From Aliiroseovarius sediminilitoris (lineage in GTDB: Bacteria; Pseudomonadota; Alphaproteobacteria; Rhodobacterales; Rhodobacteraceae): a stretch of 64,000 nucleotides of DNA. Made by a program: the position numbers and the translations under genes. Below, in pieces: positions 57,175-64,000 of the stretch (the stretch's first letter is position 1; every line of letters starts with the position of its first letter). The notes under the pieces are model-generated. The model searched no databases, was not told the origin of the DNA, and was given only the letters and a program-made list of their open reading frames with translations. The stretch is taken from positions 93,843-157,842 of the forward strand of contig NZ_FOJB01000003.1 of the NCBI RefSeq assembly GCF_900109955.1, given 5' to 3'.

Positions 57175-58851
57175 TCAGGTGACGTGGTTCGACCGGTTAT
57201 AGACGTTGAATTTGCCGGTCGGGGCATAGAGACCTTTCACGCGGGCTTTTTCTTCCAGCGTTTCGGCGTCGTAGATCACGATCTCGCCATTTGGCTCAAG
57301 CGAATCTGCGAGGTTCCAGTTCGAGACCCAGACTTCGGTGCCGTCTGCGTTGAACTCGAAGTGCACAGCGGCGTTGCCCTCCGTATCTGTCACCTGAATC
57401 GTTTTCACGATTTCGCCGGTCTCTTTCGAGATGACCTGAACAGATTGCTGAACTTCAGGATCGGGGTGTTTGGTCTGGTCCGCCCATACATACTTGGAGT
57501 TCGGGTGGGTCCGGATAAACAGGCCAGCGCCGTCGGTTTCAACTTCGTAACAGGTTTTCCAGGCGTCATCCGGGCGACCTTCGGGGTCGTTGCCCCAAAC
57601 CGTCACGGTGCCGACACCCAAGTGGGTGGTGCCTGCAACCGGGCCACAGTTCGGATCTTCCCAGTTGGCGCCGGGGCCGGGGTGCGGCAGGGCGGCAACG
57701 TCGATCATGGATTCCAGCTTGCGTTCCTTGGTGTCGACGACAACCATTTTGTTCGAGGCGTTCGCCGCGATCTGGAAGTAGCGACCTGTCGGGTCAAAGA
57801 ACCCGTCGTGCAGGAACTTGGCGCTGTCGATCTTGTCGATGCGAAGATTGTCGAGGTCGGAGTAATCGACCTGCCACATCTGTCCCAACTCCTTCACGGC
57901 AACCAGCCATGTCGGTTCATTGGGTGTGTTATAGATCGCGGCCACACGGGCCTCTTCAACATAATCACCATCGATGTTCACGCCGCGTGTCGAAACGACC
58001 TTCAGCGGTTCCAGCGTTTTCGCATCCGCAATCACGAAGTGCGGGGGCCAGTAACCACCACCGATCACGTATTTGCCGTCACCGGATACCGCCACGTCGC
58101 GGGCGTCGTAGGCGATCTTGACTTCGGAAACCAGCATCTTGTCCGGTGTTTGCCACAGGTCGATCTTGGTCATCTTGCCGTCACGGCCCATAGTGTACCA
58201 GAACCGGCCAGGGTTTTCCGGTTCAGAGATTTCGCTTTTCTCTGATGCTTTGATCACGTGCACGGCATAGCCGGTCGGGATGTGGGTCAGAACTTCTTTG
58301 GTGTCGCCGTCGATGACAGCCACTTTACCGGCATCACGTTCGATGACGACGAAGAAGTTTTCCCAGTTGCGCCCGTGCAGCGGCTCGGTCGGATAGTCGG
58401 CTTCTTCGACATAGACCTTGCGGGTCTCTTTCATCTGCGCCAGCGACATTTCCGGCGGCTTGGGCGGATCCATCTGGATATAGGTCGCCATGTCTTTGAT
58501 CTGCTCCTCGGTCATGATGTCCGAGAAGTTGTTCATACCGCCTTCGGTGCCCCACTGAATGATTTTCTCAAGACGTTCTTGTCCGAGTTTCAGCGTGCCG
58601 CCTTCGGTCACTGTGCCGTCAGCAGCTGTTTTCTTCCATTGGGGTTCCAGGTTCTTCCCTGTCGCACCTTTGCGAAGCACGCCGTGACAGCCGGCACATT
58701 GTTCAAAATATAGTTGCTTGGAAGCTTCGAATGCTTCATCGCTCAACGTCGGCTCTTGGGCAAAAGCCGGCATTGCAACGCTGCTGAGCATCATGGCAAA
58801 GCCGATCCCTAGCGAACTGCGGATTTTCTTTTGGGTGGTTCCAAGTGACAT
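57175..58851 (-). CDS. nirS: Cytochrome cd1 nitrite reductase
   Basis: A 558-residue periplasmic enzyme that reduces nitrite to NO. A signal peptide (MSLGTTQKKIRSSLGIGFAMMLSSVAMPAFA) is followed by a cytochrome c domain with CAGCH (residues 52-56) and an eight-bladed d1 propeller that includes the catalytic histidines (for example LPHPGPGANWEDP). The ATG at 58851 has GGAGAG 7 nt upstream. It is transcribed alone, from the FNR-box promoter at 58913. Confidence 0.97.
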   Translation of the reverse strand: MSLGTTQKKIRSSLGIGFAMMLSSVAMPAFAQEPTLSDEAFEASKQLYFEQCAGCHGVLRKGATGKNLEPQWKKTAADGTVTEGGTLKLGQERLEKIIQWGTEGGMNNFSDIMTEEQIKDMATYIQMDPPKPPEMSLAQMKETRKVYVEEADYPTEPLHGRNWENFFVVIERDAGKVAVIDGDTKEVLTHIPTGYAVHVIKASEKSEISEPENPGRFWYTMGRDGKMTKIDLWQTPDKMLVSEVKIAYDARDVAVSGDGKYVIGGGYWPPHFVIADAKTLEPLKVVSTRGVNIDGDYVEEARVAAIYNTPNEPTWLVAVKELGQMWQVDYSDLDNLRIDKIDSAKFLHDGFFDPTGRYFQIAANASNKMVVVDTKERKLESMIDVAALPHPGPGANWEDPNCGPVAGTTHLGVGTVTVWGNDPEGRPDDAWKTCYEVETDGAGLFIRTHPNSKYVWADQTKHPDPEVQQSVQVISKETGEIVKTIQVTDTEGNAAVHFEFNADGTEVWVSNWNLADSLEPNGEIVIYDAETLEEKARVKGLYAPTGKFNVYNRSNHVT

Positions 58852-58912
58852 GATCACTCTCCGTTTGCTTGGTGAGGCAAGAAGAAGATGACGGTTCTGG
58901 ACAAAACGCGTC

Positions 58913-58926
58913 TTGATATATGTCAA
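58913..58926. promoter_or_regulatory. CRP/FNR-type box upstream of nirS
   Basis: TTGATATATGTCAA fits TTGA-N6-TCAA exactly, with its centre 68 bp before the nirS ATG. Together with the norC box it is the clearest member of the putative regulon. Confidence 0.75.
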
Positions 58927-59113
58927 CGAAGTTCACGAAAACGAGAGCAGCTTTGTTAAGTGTCTGGGAAGTCTGCTCTTTATGTTTTGGTCACGGTTCA
59001 AGTTTGTCAAACAAGACCGGGTTACTGAGTGTCAGTTTGCAAATGAATTTGTTACCGAGCCGACAAATTTGGCAATCAAACTGATTGGGTGCCCCTGAAT
59101 TCTTTGGATCAGG

Positions 59114-60289
59114 CTATCGAAGTTCTTGTCGAGCAGAGAGTGTGCAAATCAGATCTTCAAGTGCTTTTTCATAGGCCAGAAGCTTTTGCTGCCCCAACTT
59201 GAACGCCTGTGCCATTTCATTTGCAACCAGTGACCTGTTCTCAAACGCACTGAATATATCTTCGATGATGGTTTCACTTGCGTCGGCGGTGCAGTCGACT
59301 GTGTAATGGTATCCCAAGCTGTCAAACAATCCTGCAAATTTTCGGCTGTATGCCATTGGCACAACGGGCACACCGGACGAAAACGCAGCGATGCAACTGT
59401 GCATTCGGGCGCCCATGAAAAAATCCAAACCCGAAATATAAGATTTTGCTTCACTTGGAGACCGGAATTCGGGCGCTACCTTCGCTGACGGGTATGTCTT
59501 TGCAAGTTCATTGCAGGCATGAAGGTCGTCTTCCACACTTCCTTTTACTGCGGAAATAACGTGTGGAACCAAATGGAGTTCGCAGTCAATTTTGTGATTG
59601 ATAAATCGTTCGATAATATCTGTGATGAGCTTTCGGTAATCGATATGCAGACCAAACATGTTCTTGCCTGTGTAGCCGCCGCTCATCAGCAGGCCTGATA
59701 CGTTAATTCCCACTTTGACCGGGCCGCCCTCGGCCTTGGATGTTTCAGTGTAGGGCAAGCGCAGAGCAACATCCGATGCCTCGATGATCGAGCCATTTAT
59801 CCCCAGTTCACGCGCGCATTGAGTGGAAAGCTTGTCGCGTGTCGCAACGATGGCGGATCTACGTAGCGAGCCTTTTGCAAGAAACCTTGAAACGGGTTTG
59901 GTGAATGGACCAATTGTTTGCGGCGCGGTCACCAAAGGACACCGTGTGATATGAGCAATATATTTTAGTATGAAAAGGACATTAAGCCGCCTGCGCCCAT
60001 AAATATCGGTAAAGCTGTCGCCAGCACCGATATCGATCACCAAATCTGCCTGACGCATCAAACGCAGAACCTTGTGAGGTTGGCGCAGCACACGAACATT
60101 CTCGACCGTGATGTCCGGGCCGGTTATATAGGCTTCTCGCGTTCCTAAAGCATCGATGACTGTTATTTGCACATCGATGCCGGTTCGTTTGGCAATTCCC
60201 CGAAGAATCTCTACTTCCGACGCAGTAAGAGCGCCGACACCAAGGTTGTCATTGCGTGCTCCGTGGAACGTGAGGACAACATTAATCAT
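59114..60289 (-). CDS. Polysaccharide pyruvyl transferase-family protein
   Basis: A 391-residue protein of the polysaccharide pyruvyl transferase family, which adds pyruvate ketals to sugars of exopolysaccharides. The typical blocks are GARNDNLGVGALTASEVEIL, DLVIDIGAGDSFTDIYG, PLVTAPQTIGPFTKPVSR and FFMGARMHSCIAAFSSGVPVVPMAYSRK. The start is the ATG at 60289; the triplet before it is TTG. Codon use is AT-richer than the nir genes, as for the following polysaccharide genes. Confidence 0.85.
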   Translation of the reverse strand: MINVVLTFHGARNDNLGVGALTASEVEILRGIAKRTGIDVQITVIDALGTREAYITGPDITVENVRVLRQPHKVLRLMRQADLVIDIGAGDSFTDIYGRRRLNVLFILKYIAHITRCPLVTAPQTIGPFTKPVSRFLAKGSLRRSAIVATRDKLSTQCARELGINGSIIEASDVALRLPYTETSKAEGGPVKVGINVSGLLMSGGYTGKNMFGLHIDYRKLITDIIERFINHKIDCELHLVPHVISAVKGSVEDDLHACNELAKTYPSAKVAPEFRSPSEAKSYISGLDFFMGARMHSCIAAFSSGVPVVPMAYSRKFAGLFDSLGYHYTVDCTADASETIIEDIFSAFENRSLVANEMAQAFKLGQQKLLAYEKALEDLICTLSARQELR

Positions 60290-60886
60290 CAAAAAACCTG
60301 CCTGAAATTACCTGCTCGCGCCTTCCACGACGCTATTTATCTTGGCGCCTGTTGGGTCTATAGCACGGTTTTCCCGCTCCGCGATATCCCGAAAATTCAC
60401 CGCTGCATACTGTGCCAAAACTGCAAAGAACGAGATCTTCTGGAAGGGCGCCATGGGAAACAGTCACTCTTCCCGTGGGCTCGCAAGTCTGGCACCAAAC
60501 ACGCAGTTCCGGGGGCAGATTTTGGAATAGATGCAGTCCGGACGCAGAGTGGGGAAGGCGCTTCATGAACGCCGGGGCGGTCCGGATACAACCCGCACCT
60601 TCACCCATAGGATCGCCGGCCGGTAAAAATGGTTCGATCATTACTCAATAGACTTGCATCTGAAAGCGTGCGCCCATTCTTCTGTTTGTGCGTAACACTG
60701 TTGACCATGCTCTCACTTTCTACAGCAAGTTTGAATGTTACGAAAGCATGGAGCCTGGCCCAGAAGTGTCGCCATGCGGCTTTCTTGTCAGAGCTTGACT
60801 GCCCAGCAAGATGATTGAACAAAGGCTTTGGGCGGGATGCAGATTGTGCCGGTTCGACTCCAATTTGAGCGCTAGGATATTGTCAT
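60290..60886. other. Intergenic stretch without recognisable gene
   Basis: Short open frames on both strands show no family-like features, strong ribosome sites or membrane pattern. The region presumably holds divergent promoters for the pyruvyl transferase gene and the flippase gene; nothing specific could be identified. Confidence 0.5.
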
Positions 60887-62299
60887 ATGTTTAGGTCTGC
60901 CCTTCTTATTTTGTCTGGCAATGCTTCCACATCAATTTTGTTGTTTGCACGAAACTTACTTGTGGCGCGGTTGGTCAGCGTTGAAGACTATGGGATTGCA
61001 GCTACATTTGCCATCAGCATGGCCATCGTGGAGATGATGTCGACGTTGGGCTTGCAGTCGTTGATTGTGCAAGACCGTGAAGGGGATGACCCCGCTCTTC
61101 AGGCCGGACTTCAAGGGTTTCACCTTCTGCGAAGCGTCATATCAGGCGCGGTGCTTTTTTTCATTTCTCACCCGATTGCAAATCTTCTGGGTATCCCAGA
61201 GGTCGCCTGGGCATACCAAGTTTTGGCTGTGGTGCCAGTTCTGCGTGGTTTCATCCACTTTGACATCTACAGAATGCACCGCAGTATGGTTTTCCTGCCC
61301 TCTGTGATCAGCACGTCTGGACCCGCGCTTCTTGCGGTTCTGATAATCTGGCCGCTGTATCAGGTTCTTGGCGACTACCGGGTAATGCTGTATTCTGTGG
61401 TGGTTCAGGGTTTTGCCCTGATGATTGTTTCTCACCTGACGGCAACCCGGACATATAGACTGGCTTTGGATGGCACCATCGTTCGGCGCGCGTTGTTGTT
61501 CGGATGGCCGCTGTTGATAAACAACATTCTGTTGCTGGCTATTTTTCAGGGCGAGAAATTGATCGTTGGCAGCGAACTCGGGTTAGAGTCGCTGGCGATC
61601 TTTGCGATGGGTATGACGCTGACATTGACCCCCACGTTGCTGTTCTCGAAGAGCTTGCAGTCCTTTATGCTTCCACAACTCTCTGCCGTGAAGGAATCTC
61701 CGAAAGAATTTCGCCACCTCGCCAGAGTGTCGCTGGAGGCGAGTTTGTGCTTTAGCCTTGTCCTGGTGTTGGGGTTTGTCCTTCTTGGGGCACCAGTCGT
61801 GAATATCCTGCTGGGCGACAAGTACAGTAACCTCATCCCGTTTCTGACATGGTTGGCTATATTGCAGGCCTTGCGCGGTTTTAAGACAGGCGCGTCTGTC
61901 GTGGCGGTTTCACAAGCCAAGACGGAAAACGCGATGATATCGAATGCCATTCGGGCGGCACTGCTGATCCCCGCGTGGTACCTGGCAACACGTGGTTACA
62001 GTCTTGAGGTCATCGTATGGCTTGCGATTGTTGGCGAGTTTCTGGGTTATCTCGCGTCCATGGTCTTGCTGCGATATCGAATAGGATTGCCCTTGCGCAA
62101 ATCCATTGTGTCGGCGATGTGCGCGATTGCGGTTCTGTTTGTTGTCGCCGTTTTTTCGTGGCAGCCGTTCGGTGATGGGCAATCTTCTTCAGTTATTTCC
62201 GCGATTGCATTGCTTCTATTCTCGACCGCTTCTTTCATGACAATGCGTGATCTTCACCGATATGTCCGGGAGCACTTTCTGAAAAAGGTCTTAGGGTAG
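60887..62299 (+). CDS. Polysaccharide flippase of the MATE/MOP superfamily (Wzx-like)
   Basis: A 470-residue protein with about 12-14 membrane helices. It begins with LILSGNASTSILLFARNLLVARLVSVEDYGIAATFAI, the classic N-terminus of oligosaccharide flippases that move lipid-linked sugar repeats across the inner membrane. It is divergent from the pyruvyl transferase gene, with which it probably serves one exopolysaccharide pathway. Confidence 0.85.
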   Translation: MFRSALLILSGNASTSILLFARNLLVARLVSVEDYGIAATFAISMAIVEMMSTLGLQSLIVQDREGDDPALQAGLQGFHLLRSVISGAVLFFISHPIANLLGIPEVAWAYQVLAVVPVLRGFIHFDIYRMHRSMVFLPSVISTSGPALLAVLIIWPLYQVLGDYRVMLYSVVVQGFALMIVSHLTATRTYRLALDGTIVRRALLFGWPLLINNILLLAIFQGEKLIVGSELGLESLAIFAMGMTLTLTPTLLFSKSLQSFMLPQLSAVKESPKEFRHLARVSLEASLCFSLVLVLGFVLLGAPVVNILLGDKYSNLIPFLTWLAILQALRGFKTGASVVAVSQAKTENAMISNAIRAALLIPAWYLATRGYSLEVIVWLAIVGEFLGYLASMVLLRYRIGLPLRKSIVSAMCAIAVLFVVAVFSWQPFGDGQSSSVISAIALLLFSTASFMTMRDLHRYVREHFLKKVLG

Positions 62300-62721
62300 T
62301 CTGGCAGACGCCGTATCGACAAAAACTTTCTACCTATGTCGCGCATAGTCAGCCAAGGGCCATTCAGATCATTGCGTGCATATCGTCGCGAGGAGCTAAG
62401 CGCTCTTGGCGCAGAGCAGCGTTGACAGCGCCGCTGAACCGTTGGCTGCTTGATCCTGACCATAGGATGCCAGGGCCAGATTCGGAATCCGGTCCGCGCA
62501 ATATGTCTTGTGGTTTTTGGACGGTGTTGGATGTCCGCAGGGTCGCAGGATACGGCCCCAATTCTACGGATTTCATCTTCGGGCTGAGCGAAAAACCACT
62601 TACCTGCCACAATCTCGGCGCTAATCTGCCGCATAGCGAAGGAATGTTCACCTTCGGGGTGCTTTTATCAATTCGCCTGCGTAGTGACACGCGGGAAACC
62701 GAGATTTGCAGGAGAAAATGA
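62300..62721. other. Intergenic stretch without recognisable gene
   Basis: 422 bp with only short overlapping open frames that lack family features. It contains the ribosome site (GGAG at 62711-62714) of the beta-helix gene and presumably its promoter. Confidence 0.5.
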
Positions 62722-64000
62722 ATGGCAGTCTTCAATGTTAGCAATGCAGCCGAACTAAAAGACGCGCTTAGCAAAGCGAATGGTGGCGATGAGATCGTAT
62801 TGGCTTCCGGTGACTACGGTCACTTGGGATTGGACTCCAAGACCGATTTCAACGTGAAATACTCTTCGGAGATCGTGATCAGATCAGGGAACTCTAATGA
62901 TCCTGCGGTCTTCTCATCGATGAAGCTGGGCCAAGTCGAAAACATCACATTTGACGGAATCCTGTTCGACTATGAGTATAGTTCGGGCGACACCAAATAT
63001 TCGAAACCGTTCCTGGTAACGAAAAGTGAAAACGTCACAATCAAGAACTCTGAGTTCCGTGGTGATGTTGCAGGAAGCGAAAATCTTGGAACGGCACAAG
63101 GCCTGAACGTCAAGGAAAGTACCGGTGTAACCGTTGAAAGCACAGAGTTTTCTCTGTGGCACCGCGGGCTTATCGTCACTGATAGTTCGGACATCAAGGT
63201 GTTGAACAACGACGTGCATTCCATGCGATCCGACGGTTTGGACTTCGCAGCGGTCCAAAACGTTCTGATCGAAGGCAACTACATCCACGATTTCACCGGC
63301 TCATCTGATCCGGGTGATCACCGCGACTTCATTCAGTTCTGGACCAACGGAACAGACGTCCCCAGCACCAATGTGACCATTCGGGACAACATTTTGGATA
63401 TCGGCGAAGGAAGCTGGGCCCAGTCGATCTTCATTCGCAATGAAGAAGTCGACAACGGCCGCGCTGGCGAAGAAATGTTCTATCAGGACTTCGTGATCGA
63501 AGGAAACTATATCAGGAACGTTCACCTGCACGGAATCACCACCGGTGAATCCAATGGTCTGACCATCAAGGACAACGTGCTGATCTCTGCCGAGCCCAAT
63601 CTGGACGATACCGCAAACGCATATCACTTCGATACATATGGTGATCGCTCACTGATGCGGGTTCCAACGATCCGCGTGAATCCAGAAAGCGACGACGTTT
63701 CGATAAAGGGCAACCAGTTCTTCGGTTCTGAAGGCTATGCCGAACGCAGCGACGATCGCATTTTCGATACCCAGACGGACAAAGGTATCGACAATGTTCC
63801 CAACGGTTGGGAAATCAGCAACAACTCGATAGATGCGAGCTCGCAGGGACCTGCCGTACCTGATTACGCGTCGAGTTCTTCGTCAAACAATAACTCAGAT
63901 GCCGCAGATGATGCAGCGGCTCAGGCAGCAGCAGAAGCGGCGGCTCAGGCAGCAGCAGAAGCGGCGGCTCAGGCAGCAGCGGAAGCGGCGGCTCAGGCAG
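62722..64000 (+). CDS. Parallel beta-helix repeat protein with Ala-rich repeat tail, cut by window end
   Basis: At least 426 residues; the 3' end is outside. It starts MAVFNVSNAAELKDALSKANGGDEIVLASG, the opening of right-handed beta-helix (pectate-lyase-like) proteins, and continues with turns such as NVTIKNSEFRG, GVTVESTEF, DIKVLNNDV, NVLIEGNYIHDF, NVTIRDNIL and GLTIKDNVL. There is no N-terminal signal peptide, so a type I secretion signal at the missing C-terminus is likely. From about residue 390 the chain is Ser/Asn-rich and then AAAQAAAE repeats. It may be a polysaccharide lyase or epimerase of the adjacent exopolysaccharide; inference. Confidence 0.82.
   Translation, partial: MAVFNVSNAAELKDALSKANGGDEIVLASGDYGHLGLDSKTDFNVKYSSEIVIRSGNSNDPAVFSSMKLGQVENITFDGILFDYEYSSGDTKYSKPFLVTKSENVTIKNSEFRGDVAGSENLGTAQGLNVKESTGVTVESTEFSLWHRGLIVTDSSDIKVLNNDVHSMRSDGLDFAAVQNVLIEGNYIHDFTGSSDPGDHRDFIQFWTNGTDVPSTNVTIRDNILDIGEGSWAQSIFIRNEEVDNGRAGEEMFYQDFVIEGNYIRNVHLHGITTGESNGLTIKDNVLISAEPNLDDTANAYHFDTYGDRSLMRVPTIRVNPESDDVSIKGNQFFGSEGYAERSDDRIFDTQTDKGIDNVPNGWEISNNSIDASSQGPAVPDYASSSSSNNNSDAADDAAAQAAAEAAAQAAAEAAAQAAAEAAAQA
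63916..64000 (+). repeat. 24-bp tandem repeat in the beta-helix gene
   Basis: Three full copies (63916-63939, 63940-63963, 63964-63987) and a partial fourth to the window edge, each coding A-A-Q-A-A-A-E-A. The copies are nearly identical at DNA level, the third differing by one base, so the tract is recent or prone to slippage. Confidence 0.9.

Overview
The window looks like part of a large extrachromosomal replicon (chromid or megaplasmid) of a marine-type alphaproteobacterium, most likely Rhodobacterales (Roseobacter group). The evidence is the gene content and order: a glpD-S-T-P-Q-U-V-K glycerol operon, a bioMNY biotin importer, tmpAB phosphonate genes, nor and nirS denitrification clusters, and a ParA-ParB plus DnaA-like replication initiator module of the type known from Roseobacter-group plasmids. 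There are no rRNA or tRNA genes and no CRISPR array. These assignments are by recognition of motifs and family features, not by database search.

Layout. 1-6.0 kb: an uncharacterised four-gene + strand cluster (nitrilase-family amidase, large PLP Orn/Lys/Arg-type decarboxylase, ATP-grasp ligase, C45 Ntn hydrolase). 6.1-18.1 kb: an isoprenylcysteine-methyltransferase-like membrane protein, an iron alcohol dehydrogenase and the glycerol operon on the - strand, with the divergent repressor glpR. 18.3-19.0 kb: a decayed IS6-family element. 19.0-23.1 kb: replication and partition (parB, parA, a probable iteron-type origin, DnaA-like rep), with parS-like palindromes. 23.1-25.8 kb: tmpB, tmpA and a divergent LysR regulator. 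25.9-27.8 kb: bioMNY. 27.8-29.7 kb: a maleate isomerase/Asp-Glu racemase-family gene with an M24 peptidase-like hydrolase. 29.9-31.7 kb: a PAS-LuxR-alpha/beta-hydrolase fusion, followed by a hairpin-rich intergenic stretch.

32.6-58.9 kb is an anaerobic respiration island: norCBQDEF, two small membrane proteins, nnrS, hemA, ubiXD, ubiTUV, a DUF2478 gene, a CbiX-like chelatase and the nir set (nirN, J, H, G, DL, F, C, E, a cupredoxin, a NirT fusion and nirS). At least seven CRP/FNR-type palindromes (TTGA-N6-TCAA and close variants) lie in front of its transcription units, so nitrite and NO reduction, haem supply and O2-independent ubiquinone synthesis are probably co-induced by an FNR/Dnr-type regulator encoded elsewhere. 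No nitrate reductase, N2O reductase or CRP/FNR regulator gene is in the window. From 59.1 kb the sequence becomes more AT-rich and holds polysaccharide genes (pyruvyl transferase, flippase) and a large parallel beta-helix protein with a 24-bp repeat tail that runs off the right edge.
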